Positions 12,811-23,830 of a DNA stretch of 64,000 bases are shown here, piece after piece; positions within the stretch are counted from its first letter, which is position 1; each line of letters begins with the position of its first letter. Below the pieces are notes generated by a model. The model ran no database searches. It saw only the letters and a list, made by a program, of their open reading frames with translations, and was not told where the DNA came from. Source of the DNA: Phocoena phocoena (taxonomy: Eukaryota; Chordata; Mammalia; Artiodactyla; Phocoenidae); the NCBI RefSeq assembly GCF_963924675.1, contig NC_089224.1:69487464-69551463 (forward strand). Reading direction: 5' to 3'. Both the position numbers and the translations under genes were made by a program.

Positions 12811-15800
12811 AATTTCAAATCACCAGTCTTAACCATAAGGGCAGGAAAAAAGTATCGTTATCATCTAATGCTTTAATGACCATACAACAGTCTTCAAAAA
12901 TGTCCCTTCCTTAATTGTTGCAAACCTGTCTAATCAAATATCTTTGTGATGTCTCTCTAAATATTTGGGAGTTTAATTTTTAAACTTCATGTATCAATTA
13001 TAACAAATTAAAACTTCAGATGTTCTTATCACAATATTTAGAAAAGCAGGTAAAATGCAACTTTGCACAGGTAATAAACACCTGTATCCTTGTTACAGGA
13101 CATAACCTTTGAAAAGCAGAGTGACTCCTCAGGTGCAGGAAATCCTGAGTGTGTCCCCTTAAAGCATTTTCCCCAAGATTCTCAACAGTAATAACTGACT
13201 TCTGACAAATTAGCATCAAAGATTCTTTGAATAGGTATAAAAAACTATCTGTTCATCACTTCTTAAGAGTGTTTAGAAGCAAATTGCTTATAAAAACTGA
13301 CGTGTGAAAAAAATCAGAGTTCAGAAAAACAAGTGAGAATTTCAAAAATAATCTGTACAAATCACGTTTTAAAAATTCCCTCTGATATTCAGTGTATTGG
13401 CATTTCATCTCCAATACTTAGAATTTGGTTTAATGTCTTAGCAACCATTATTAGGCAAATGGCTCTTGAAAATGATTGAAAAATGTAGACTGACCCTTGG
13501 GAGAGTCTATTTTTCTCCTGTTAAGAATTTAGATAATATCTAAGGCTTGGTGCCTGACATCTTAAACTTCCTCACAATGAAATTATGGTGCAGGATAACC
13601 CAGTACCAAACATGAAATGACAAGTAATTTTTTTTTTAAACAAGGTTTGGTAACATCTGGATGAATGCTTGTCTTTTTAAACCTATGTTCCCCCCATCCT
13701 TGCGTCTTATTTGGCATCATATTAGACAGAGTTAGTCTTGTACACGGAATTTCATCTAGGTCTCAGGACACAATTGGTCCTTTTCCTCTCCCTCCTCTCC
13801 CTCCCCCTCTTTTCTCCTTGCCTTCCCCCTCTTCATCCTCCTCCACTACCTCCCCCTCCTGTTTTTTTTTTTTAAAAAACCATAGTAGGGATGAGAAGAG
13901 TTCATGCCTGCCATATTATTAATCAAATATATTTCATTTGGTTTATTTCCTTTCTTCTGATTGACAAAGAGAGGTGGCAGAGAATATCTTTCTCACAAAA
14001 TGTTATTGATCTGTGTTTTATACTAAAGAAGCAATTCTTGGTAGAAATATAAATGCAACACTAGGGCCTAAATGATATTGAGCAGGTTTTGGTATTTATC
14101 TTTCTCATTGCGTTTCTGAGTACCTCTTTAAATTCTGTGCCCAAAGTGAGCGCTTACTTGCCTTAACCTTGTTCTGGCCCTGTGTAGCTCGAAAGCAGCC
14201 CTAGACAATACATAAATAAATCAGCATGGCTGTATTCCAACAAATTTTTATCTGTTGACACTGAAACTTGAATTTCATGTTATTTTCACACCATGAAACA
14301 TTACTTCTTCTTTTGATTTTCAACCATTTAAAATCATAAAAACCATCCTTAACTTGCGTGTACAAAAACAGGCAGCTGACTGACCAAATCTGTAACTTTG
14401 GTCATAGTTTGCCTACCACACCTTTTGAAATTCAGGCATGTCCTGTTTTCTAAGAGCAACTACTCTGTAAAAGTTACATTAATATTAAGAAGGCTAGAAA
14501 ACAATAATAGTTTTCTTAGGAGAATGAAATTATGGGTAACTGTTTCCTCTACAATGTGGTTATGTTGCTTTCATAATTAAAACTACTTAAAATATTGATA
14601 GCTTATTTTTATAACTTGAATAATGTCTCTCTTTTGGAATGCATCAGAATCTCAGAACTGTGTGAGTTCACTTTCGATTGATTCTCAACGAGAAGTTATT
14701 CTTAACATGAAATTTCAAATCAACCAACGCTTAGCCCTTAGGTCAAGTTATTTATGATTTATGGACAAGAGTGGGCATACCACAGGCACTTGGGCTCTTA
14801 ATTGTCATTAAATGCTAATTTATAAACACATATTTGTATATGTATTTATGTTAGACACGTGTAGTATTTAAACAATCAAATCACTGGATTTTAAAAAATG
14901 ACTATAACCATCATTCAAACATCCCCTACTCCTCTCCCAAACAGAAGAAGTATATTAAAGAAAGGTGGCAAGATATAATGGAAGAACAAACAAATAAAAA
15001 CCATGGGTTTGGAAGACGATCTATACCCCAGACCTGTTTCTTGAGCAGGTGATCAACAACTAGAATTTCTTTTCTGTTATTAGATCCTGGGAAAGAAAGA
15101 GGATATATTCACCAATTACTTAGGTGCAGGGGGGAGATAGGCTTATCAAATCACAGAGTCAAATTTGAAACAAATTTGCTCATAAAAAGTCACAAAAATG
15201 GTTAAGACCTCTAGTGTTAGTAGTTCTATGCAGCAATCAGATAGCTTATTGGGGCTGATTGCTTAATTAACTATGCAATCCCCAACCTTTCCCTATACAA
15301 AAATACATTTCATATTGTAAACTGCTTACTTCTCAGCATAAGTTTGCTTCACAAACTGTCTGTGAGTTTAGCTTTATAAGTGCATATAAAGTTATGCATG
15401 GCTTAAGCGATGCTGTAAATAAATAAAACATAAAAATACTGCCTATCTGGCTGCAGAAGTGAGCTACTACCAGATTTCAGCCCAGTTGGCACAAAGATAA
15501 TGCTTTGGAGCAATTCAAGTCTGAAACAGCTTCAGCGATACCATTTAAGCTTGAGGTATATTGGCAGAACAAGGATATGACTAAACTAAATTTGGCTTAA
15601 GCCACCTATTACTCATACCCTCTTTCTACTGCATTCACACTCCAATTAACAAACTGTACATGATACACACACATATATTTATAGTTTATGTTTTTCCTGT
15701 GTTGGCAATGAAACTTTTTAAATTACTTTCCATAAGCTGTGAGAATCTTCTATTCAGATCTGTTTGATAAGATAAACTTGGCTCCGGAAGTGGTGGGGTG

Positions 15801-16079
15801 CATGGGTTTTTCCTGTTCATCTTAGAGAAGAGTTCCATTTGTACCCATTACCTCTATCCCATTACCACTTCCCACTCCTCTCACTATGTGGGATAACGAT
15901 CATCTGTACCCGTTTCAGAGTAACCAACACTCACAAGGCGGTTCTGTGCCAAACGCTTTGTATGCGCTACTATCATTTCCAATGTAAGGAGAGGTACACC
16001 AATATTTCAAAGTTAAGAAACTCGTCTACGGTTACAAAGTCAGTATCTTCCGTACCAAGATAACATTCTAGTTTTCTTA
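12811..16079. other. Single-copy noncoding stretch
   Basis: No gene is visible. The only structure I can support is the pyrimidine-rich tract at 13788-13873, listed separately. The stretch 15890-16070 has faint MIR/L2-like character (ordered words such as TTAAGAAACTCGTCTACGGTTACA), but I cannot assign it. Confidence 0.5.
13788..13873 (+). repeat. Polypyrimidine tract (C/T-rich low complexity)
   Basis: About 86 bases with very few purines: runs of CTCCCTCC, CCCCCTC and a final T run. It is imperfect, not a clean microsatellite. Homopurine-homopyrimidine tracts of this length can adopt triplex (H-DNA) structures; that is a general property, not shown here. Confidence 0.7.
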
Positions 16080-17590
16080 GTTATAATTTAGGTACATTAA
16101 AAGACACAATGAGTTTTGACAAACATACTTAAGTTTGTACCACAACCACAATCAACATACAAAATATTTTCACCACCGTAAACACTCCCTCTTTACTGTT
16201 TATAATCAATCTGCTTTCCCCACCCACAGATCCTGGCTTCTACTGATCTGACTTCTGTCCCTATAAGTTTGAGTTTGTTAGAATGTGATAAGAATGGAAT
16301 CATACAAAATACAGGCTTTTGTGTGGACTTCTCTCACTTAGCATAATACTTTAAGATTTGTCTTCATTTTTGCATGTTAATTCCTTTTTATTGAGGGATA
16401 AATTGATCAGCAGTATTCCATTGTACAGAAGCACTTCAATTTGTTTATTCACTCACATATAATGGCACATGGGTTGTGTCCAGTTTATAACAATAATAAT
16501 TAAGTCTTTATAACCATTCATATAAGGTATTTATGTGGACATGGATTTTTGTTTCTCTCACATAAATACCTAGGAGTAAGATTGTTGAGTCATAAATATA
16601 TTTGTTCTGTATGTCTCATTTTGTCAGAAACTGCCAGACTGTTTTCCAAAGTGAATGTAATATTTTACACTCCCACAGGCAATGAATGCGAGTTCCAGTT
16701 GCTTCGCATCCTCATCAGCCATTTTAACAGGTGTGTAGTGGAATCTCATTGTTGTAATTTTTATTTCCCTAATGAGTAATGACATTGAACACCTTTTCAT
16801 GTGCTTGTTTTGTCATTTGGCTCTTTTCTTTTGTGAAATATCTTTTCAAATCTTTTGGCTCTTTTTAAAATTCGGTTGTTTTATTATTTAATTCTGTGAT
16901 TTTTAATATATATTCTGGATACAAGTAATATATCAAATATATGTTTTGCAAATATTTTGTCCCCGTCCACGTGTTTTTTTTTTTAGCCTTAGTTGTTTTT
17001 TTTTTTTTCTGTACGCGGGCCTCTCACTGTTGTGACCTCTCCCGTTGCGGAGCACAGGCTCTGGACGCGCAGGCTCAGCGGCCATGGCTCACGGGCCCAG
17101 CCGCTCCGCGGCATGTGGGATCTTCCCGGACCGGGGCACGAACCCGTGTCCCCTGCATCGGCAGGCAGACTCTCAACCACTGCGCCACCAGGGAAGCCCG
17201 AAGCCTTAGTTTTTTTTAGAACAGTTTTAGGTTCACAGCAAAATTAAGAGGCAGGTACAGAGATTTCCCCTATAACCCCTGCATATTCGTAGCTTCCCCC
17301 ATTGTCAGCATCCCTCACCAGAGGGTACATTTTTTACAAATGATGAACTTACACTGAAATATCATAATCACCCCAAATCCGTAGTTTACCTTACAGTTTA
17401 CTCTTGGTGTTGTGCATTCTATGAGTTTGGACAAATGCATGATAACATGTAACCATCAATGTAGTATCATACAGAATATTCTTAGTGCTCTAAAAATTCT
17501 CTGTGTTCCATCTATTCATCCTTCTCCCCCAAACCTCTGGCAACCACTGATCTTTTTACTGTCTCCATAGTTTTGCCTAATATAAAGATA
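16080..17590 (-). mobile_element. Old L1 (L1M class) 3' portion, split by a SINE
   Basis: The left part reads as the reverse complement of a degraded L1 ORF2 3' region and 3' UTR, with words such as CTGGATACAAGTAATATATCA and TGTGTAGTGGAATCTCATTG. The part after the SINE (17212-17590) has the L1M motif TTTAGGTTCACAGCAAAATT and CTCTGGCAACCACTGATC. Two L1M-like segments with overlapping consensus content may be present, so this could be two fragments rather than one. It carries no intact frame. Confidence 0.75.
16995..17201 (-). mobile_element. CHR-type SINE, short form
   Basis: The minus-strand copy starts with GGGCTTCCC at the right end and finishes in a T run (A tail on the minus strand) at the left. 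It is the short form with the CGGGCCCGTGAGCC body and the GAGAGGCCC 3' module. The 10-bp word AGCCTTAGTT at 16985-16994 and 17202-17211 is the target-site duplication. It inserted into older L1 sequence, so it is younger than that L1. Confidence 0.95.
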
Positions 17591-20208
17591 TTTGTAGAAA
17601 TATGATCAATGAAGTATTACTTGAAAGAGTAAAACTTGATAAATTATTAAATTTGCTACAGTGTCATAGTAGACTATTACATAGCCAAGAAATAATAATA
17701 TATATAGTATGTATCTTTACTATATTATCAACATAAAAATATGCCAAAATCATATTATTGAATAAAAACTTATAAAACAGTATTATGGTATGATTAAAAC
17801 AAATATATTTAGTCAAAAATTAAAATTATCTTTAAAAAAATAGCTGCCATTTAAACCAGCTATTCCAGGATATAGCAAAAAATAATTATCCCAGAAAGAT
17901 AACCATTCCTTTGTATGTAAAACATTTTCTGAATAAGTCAGATTGACATGAAATAAAATGGTTTTAAATAAAATATAAAAGAGTGACTGCTTGCTTTTAC
18001 AATGTCATTTGTGGTGCCTCTAATGGAAGAGAGAGCAGAGATGGAAGAATGGGCAGCAATTACATGATGGGACACCAAACTGAATGATGGCCACTATGTA
18101 GGGGAAATATATATCATCCAAACCAAGATATGTTTGAAGGTGAAAATGGTCTCTTTATAATTATACCCAGTGGACTGGAATATAGTCAGCTATGGTAAAC
18201 CAGAAATGTGTCATCTGCTTACCTTTCAGTAATCCCTGATAAGGATCATCCTTGGTTATTCATTTTAGGTACCATCATATTTGGAGATGTCATTCTCTTC
18301 TGTTATCCCAAAAGCTTTCATGGTGATTATCATGGAAAACAGCCCTGTGCTAGAGGAAATATAGAGATATGAAGGTAAAGAAGGCTGAGTAATACATTAT
18401 GTGCAATTGGACAGATTGCAAAAGGGGTTATTTAGACAATTTAAATAGCCTTGGAAATCCACAGGAGGCTATGATCTAACTTAAATATTAAAGGTAGGCA
18501 CAATTTCACTTTGTATTCACATATATAGCAATATGTCTGAAGTGTAGTAGGAGCCTAATAAATAAACATTTGTTAAATGTATAAAAGAAAAATACCTATA
18601 CAGGAGTCTTTACATTCCTGGGGTCATTTTGTTTGTACTTAAAAATAATAATGGCTTAACGTTACCATATGCCAGATACTGTTTTAAATGATTTATATAC
18701 CTTAATCAATTTGCTACTTATAGCAGTCCCATGCCCTGCAAAGGCTAAGAAAAACATACCTGATATTGAAAAAAAATGGATATTATTAACGTGCTTCCAT
18801 AAATAAAACTGCACAACATTGAAAACCATGGTCCATCTCAGCAAGAAGGTATTAGAAGTGATTTAGAAAGTTTGGTCTTGGTTGGGTAATTTTAGAGAGA
18901 ATTCATATAAGTAAGAGTTTGCTCTGAATTGAGTATTATCAGGAAGGAGGGGAGATTCTATGATTGTATATATTAATTTGTATGAAGAACATGTTAAAAA
19001 TGAAATGGGGTAAGGTAAAATGGATAAAGAAGCAGGCATTTCTCACGTTATCTGTGAGAGGGGGATTTAGTAATTTTTGTGGTTTACTCAGTGATCATAT
19101 TTTTTTTTCTGCTCAGATATGGTTATGAGTGATGTTGGTCGCAGAATGACCATCTGATGGTGGTGATGTCTGGCATTATTTTGTTCAGTGGGAGAACACC
19201 CAGCCTAGCTGTGAGTGCAGGCCTAGCAACAAGCTAGCTACCAACTGGCAGAAGCTACTTTTCTCTTTTCTCAGTAATATTTTATTCCTATTTTGTAGTC
19301 AAGGAAATTGAAATACAAACAAGTTGAGTAACTTGAACAAAGGCATAGAGTTAGTAACTGGTAGAGGTAGGAAACTGGGGTTTCTGGTTCTAGAGCACCT
19401 GTGAATTACTATGCTAGGAATGGTTTTCTATAACATTCAGAATTTTTCTTGGAATTGTTATGAAGAAAAGATGTTTTTTTTCTTGTTGAACAAGAAGTTT
19501 TGTTTTTATTTTTTTCGTCTCTTGAAAATGAAGAAATTGCTGGTTTCTTTCATATAACTGATTCTGTGTGGAGACTCAGTGAATTCCTTTTACTATATTG
19601 ATATTTATATATTTTCCAACAATATTTGATACACACATGTTCCTTTTTTGTGTCTGGATGACCTTGACTCTGTATTCCTCAAGAGCAGGAAATCTCCAAT
19701 TTAAGAACTTCTGACTTCAGACTTATGTACGGTAAGGCACACAGAAGTTGGCTAATGTATGTGTTGAGCCTGAAGAGAATATTGGTTTCAATTCCACATC
19801 TCAATACAGGGCATCCAGGCAGAATGTCAGTATGATTACAGGAGCACAAGTCTCTTGTAATTCTGATTATATACTGGTCATTGTCCTAGAAGATGACTTT
19901 ATTCTAAATAAATCCTGTTGAAGGGGAAGGGAAGGGAGAGCATGGAAAAAGTAATTACAATGCCTCCTGCCTGTTAGGGTTTTTCTGAGGACTGAAATAA
20001 GCCTGGATAGTGTTGGCGGTGGGAATAGAAGCTCAGGAAGAATGGAGGTAAAGAAAATCAGTCTGTGCTTGACACTCCTCTGTCAATTATAGACTCCATA
20101 TTTTACCAATTCTCTTCAGTAGGGAAATTATATTCTCTTCTTTTACCTATCGACAATCACAGTTACTACATAGATCTACTTGCCTGATAATAAACAGTAT
20201 TTCTAATT
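17591..20208. other. Mostly single-copy noncoding stretch
   Basis: No gene is visible. It contains a probable MIR remnant at 19270-19415 (listed) and weak MIR-like traces near 18530-18575 (GAGCCTAATAAATAAACATTTG) and 18645-18740. The remainder is unassigned AT-rich sequence. Confidence 0.5.
19270..19415 (-). repeat. MIR SINE fragment
   Basis: The stretch TTGAGTAACTTGAACAAAGGCA followed by AGTTAGTAACTGGTAGAGG keeps the order of the MIR core in reverse complement. Divergence is high and the ends are uncertain. Confidence 0.6.
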
Positions 20209-20654
20209 TGTGATGGTTAATTTTATGTGTCAACTTGGCTAGGCCACAGTACCCAGATATTTGGTCAAATACCAAATTGAGTATCTCTGTGAAGATATTT
20301 TTTAGATGAGATTAATATGTAAATCAGTAAACTTTGAGTAAAGCAAAGTTTTATTCTATATTATGGGTGGACTTTATCCAGTCAAATAAAGGCCTTAAGA
20401 GAAAACAGATAGAGGTCTCTTGAGGGAGAGGAAACTTTGTCTCCAGACTATCTCTGGACTTGAACTTCACCAACTTCTCCCTGAATCTCCAGCCTGCTGG
20501 CTTATACTGAAACTTTTGTACTTGCCAGCCTCTAAAATCATGTGAGCCAATTCTTTAAAATCTATCTATCTATCTATCTACCTACCTACCTACCATCTAT
20601 CTATCTGTCCATCCATTCTATTATCTCTGTTTCTCTGGAGACCTCTGACTGATG
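20209..20654 (+). repeat. Old interspersed repeat with internal TCTA microsatellite; family not assigned
   Basis: It begins TGATGGTTAATTTTATGTGTC and ends TTTCTCTGGAGACCTCTGACTGATG. This layout is a common mammalian interspersed repeat whose exact name I cannot give from memory. A (TCTA)n/(CCTA)n tetranucleotide tract sits at the internal position where such elements usually carry a TA-rich simple repeat. A second, longer member lies in reverse orientation at 62873-63396, which starts from the same TTAATTTTATGTGTCAA word. Confidence 0.7.
20561..20613. repeat. (TCTA)n / (CCTA)n microsatellite
   Basis: Five perfect TCTA units run into ACCTACCTACC and back to ATCTATCTATCTG. It lies inside the old repeat at 20209-20654. 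A two-block structure like this is typical of polymorphic tetranucleotide loci. Confidence 0.85.
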
Positions 20655-20689
20655 AGATTTCAACCCTTCCTAATTTCATACTGGAGATT

Positions 20690-21010
20690 CCCATCAACTT
20701 CTTCCTTCATTATTCTTATCCAAACTAGGGCTGAAGACTTGGGATTCCCATACTTATTCCTCCAAGTCTTAATATAAAAATCTCTAGAATTCATTTTTTT
20801 CACATCACCACTGCTACTGACCTAATTCATACCATCAACAACTCTCTCCTGAATTAATGCAACTTCCTAACTAGTCTACTTTCCCCTTTCTTCCCTTCTT
20901 CCACTACATTTCCCACACTGCTACAAAACTAATTTTATAAAATATAGACCTAATGTTGCCATTCTCAGTCTTGAATATTTTGGTGATTTCCTATGAATTT
21001 CAGGAAAATA
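20690..21010 (+). repeat. Possible L2 / old LINE fragment
   Basis: Words such as CACCACTGCTACTGACCTAA, CTGAATTAATGCAACTTCC and TAACTAGTCTACTTTCCCC follow the order of an old mammalian LINE-derived repeat. Divergence is high and the assignment is tentative. Confidence 0.4.
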
Positions 21011-21360
21011 CATTTAACAAAAATTTTTTGGTGAAAAATACATGATTATATCCATTAAAGGCACAGGAGACTTCATGAAAAATAGAACCACACTTTGGCT
21101 TATGTAAAAGTAAAATATACTTAAAATATTCTAATGAATTTTAGAAATTAAAATAGGAATATATCAATGCACAGTATTTCCTTTCATATTCTTTAATCAG
21201 GATCGTCTAGTCTAAGATTGCTTCACTGTGATTTAAAAAAAAATTTATTCTTTAATAGTAAGCTACTAGAGATAACTTTTGTCCATAATTAGGATCAAGG
21301 TTTTTATGGCTAAATAGAGGTACCAAATAACTCTATCCTCTTTCAAAGGCTTACTGTGGT

Positions 21361-21577
21361 TTTTTTTTTCTTTCTTTTTTTTTTTGCGGTATGTGGGCCT
21401 TTCACTGTTGTGGCCTCTCCCACTGCGGAGCACAGGCTCCGGACGCACAGGCTCAGCGGCCATGGCTCACGGGCCCAGCCGCTCCGCGGCATGTGGGATC
21501 TTCCCGGACCGGGGCACAAATCTGTGTCCCCTTCATCGGCAAGCGGACTCTCAACCACTGCGCCACCAGGGAAGCCC
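21361..21577 (-). mobile_element. CHR-type SINE, short form
   Basis: The left T-rich end is the A tail of the minus-strand copy and the right end GGGAAGCCC is its head. The duplication CTTACTGTGGT (21350-21360) and CTTACTGTAGT (21577-21587) differs at one base, consistent with a moderately old insertion. Short frames across this element on both strands are shadows. Confidence 0.93.
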
Positions 21578-21587
21578 TTACTGTAGT

Positions 21588-22949
21588 TTTTAAAACATAG
21601 ATCTACAAAATTTTTCTGGAGAATAAAAGTAGTTCGGAAGTCAAAACTGTATTTGTTTGATAAATTTACAAGAACATATATACATATTATTTCAGGACAG
21701 CAGCTAGAATCCTTAAGAAATAATAAAGATTTTCTAAGCTAACTAATGTGATGTGAAGCCAGCCTGCCTTTAAGATCCTCACATAAAATCTATATAGATT
21801 TATGTTACCTTTTCCTGAGAACACACAATATACTGTGTTTATGTCATGAAGATTATCATTCTAAGAATTTCACATTTTAATTTGAATGTTTTAAAATTTA
21901 CTCCTTTTTTGGGATAAAATATGGCTTAATAAAGGCAGAAAAATATAATGGAAAAATACAATGAAATGATCAAATTTTGTTATCAGTTCACATTTAGTGT
22001 AAGTCTAGAACTGCTACTTACATATGCTGATATTTTCTATTACAGTCTGGTTTATTTCATTTTATTATAATGCTAATTACCACCATTTAAATGACTTAAT
22101 GTAACTACTAATTTGTCTTGATGTATAGCTTAAGTAGCTATACCTTAAAACACTTTTTCTGTTGGCTTTTTGGAGAGAGTTATGGTAAGTTTTCTCACAC
22201 ATATAATTGGTTAAAGTTCAAGAACTAAAAATTCGAATTGAGAATATTAGAAAATAAATATTTTCTTGCTCCTCTCAAGTTAAGATTTATAATAAGCATT
22301 ATTATCATTTTAAGTTATAAACAGTAAGTTGCAAAATCAGTTTATTTTTAAATCTTACCTCTTCTGACTTGAAGTCCACTTTTACATTCAGTACACTACG
22401 GGTATCTCTTCTCTATTTGTAACAGTCCACAGTTTTCCCAATTCTAGTCCCAGATGACCCCATATTTTCTGCCCTGCTTTCCATACGCATCACTGAAATA
22501 CAAGTATAAAATTCCATAAATAAATACAATCGTAACAGTGAAGAGAGCCGGGGGTGTAATTGGATAAGAGTAAAAAATTAAATATTTCAGTAAATTTCTA
22601 CATGACAGAAAGTAGCTAGGAACACATTGAAGAATGAAATGAGTTCAGAAAGCCTCAGCCCAGAAAGTTTCAGGGGACTGGGGAGATCTGGGAATCAGTC
22701 TGCTGGTTAGCACCCTAGTGAGGCCCTGGGCTCAGGAGTTAGCAGGTACAATGTGGGCCAAGGGTGAGTAACAGACTAAAGGGAAGGAATTGACTAAAGA
22801 TTTGACCAAGTGCCTTAAGTAGTACCAATCCCTTCCCAACCCCCACCTGCAGAGAGATATTTTAGCCTTTAATCCCAGGCCAAAATGAGTTGCTCTTCTC
22901 TAAAAGTATTGAACAACCAGTTTGCACAAATCACAATAGCCTATATATG
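21588..22949. other. Single-copy noncoding stretch
   Basis: No gene and no repeat that I can name. Composition is AT-rich to about 22380, then more balanced from 22380 to 22900. Confidence 0.5.
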
Positions 22950-23178
22950 GGATTGTGATTAACGCTGTAACGAACATGGGAGTGCAGATATTTCTATGAG
23001 ATACTGATTTCATTTCCCTCCGATATATACTCAGAAGTTGGATTGCTGGATCATATGACAGTTCTATTTTTAATTTTCAAGAACCCTCCATACTGTTTTC
23101 CACAATGGCTGTACCAATTTACTTTCCCATCATCAGTGTACAAGGGTTCATTTATTCCACTTCCTCACCAACACACAA
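22950..23178 (-). mobile_element. L1 ORF2 fragment
   Basis: The reverse complement of L1 ORF2 3' coding sequence: words such as TTGGATTGCTGGATCATATG, CTCCATACTGTTTTCCACAA and TGGCTGTACCAATTTAC. It is a short, 5'- and 3'-truncated relic with no intact frame. Confidence 0.75.
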
Positions 23179-23604
23179 CTGTGATTCTTAAACATGAGTG
23201 TGCATCAGAATTCTCTGGAGGACTTTCAAAAACACAGATTTCTGGGGCTTCCCTGGTGGCGCAGTGGTTGAGAGTCCGCCTGCCGATGCAGAGGACATGG
23301 GTTCGTGACCCGGTCCGGGAAGATCCCACATGCCGCGAAACGGCTGGGCCCGTGAGCCGTGGCCACTGAGCCTGCGTGTCCGGAGCCTGTGTTCCGCAAC
23401 GGGAGAGGCAACGACAGTGAGAGGCCCGTGTACTGCAAAAAAAAAAAATCATTTAAAAAGACAAAAAACCCCCACAGATTTCTGGGTCCTAGCCCCAGAA
23501 TTTTTGATTTAATAAGTCTGAGTTGGGGCCCGAGAATTGTGTTTCTAACAAGTTTTCAGGTAATGCTGATGTTGCATGTTCAAGAACCACACTTTGAGAT
23601 CCAC
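23179..23604 (+). mobile_element. MER5A-like hAT DNA transposon, split by a SINE
   Basis: Left arm: CTTAAACATGAGTGTGCATCAG. Right arm: TGGGTCCTAGCCCCAGAA, AGTTTTCAGGTAATGCTGATG and a terminal CAAGAACCACACTTTGAGA. These follow the MER5A consensus, a non-autonomous hAT-Charlie element of early mammalian age. The short SINE at 23245-23472 interrupts it, and its target duplication CACAGATTTCTG is MER5A sequence. Confidence 0.75.
23245..23472 (+). mobile_element. CHR-type SINE, short form
   Basis: A complete plus-strand copy from GGGCTTCCCTGGTGGCGCAG to an A-rich tail. Target-site duplication CACAGATTTCTG at 23233-23244 and 23473-23484 (12 bp, perfect). It lies inside a MER5A. Frames of up to 117 residues that cross it on either strand are not genes. 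Confidence 0.95.
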
Positions 23605-23639
23605 TACATTACACAATTGAGATTTCAGGTTTTTTTTTT

Positions 23640-23830
23640 GAGACAGCAAGACATGAATTCAAACTCCAGCATACTCCCTTTCAAGCAAAATGACTGTGCT
23701 AAGATGAACTAAATTGGAAACGTTTGTTTATTTTTCTGTAAAATAGGGATACTATTGTAAAAGAGTATTTCGAATCTTAAATAATGAACAGAGCCCAGCA
23801 CATGCTAAACAGTCAATAAATGTTACTACA
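23640..23830 (+). repeat. MIR SINE fragment
   Basis: The order GACATGAATTCAAACTCCAG, then TTTTCTGTAAAATAGGGATA, then ATGCTAAACAGTCAATAAATG is the MIR layout (core, TGTAAAATGGG, and the AATAAATG 3' end). Divergent but recognisable. Confidence 0.7.

Noticed and set aside
20561..20613. Regularly repeated units suggestive of an array
   Set aside because: Simple tetranucleotide microsatellite with no unique spacers; not a CRISPR array, which would not be expected in a mammalian genome.
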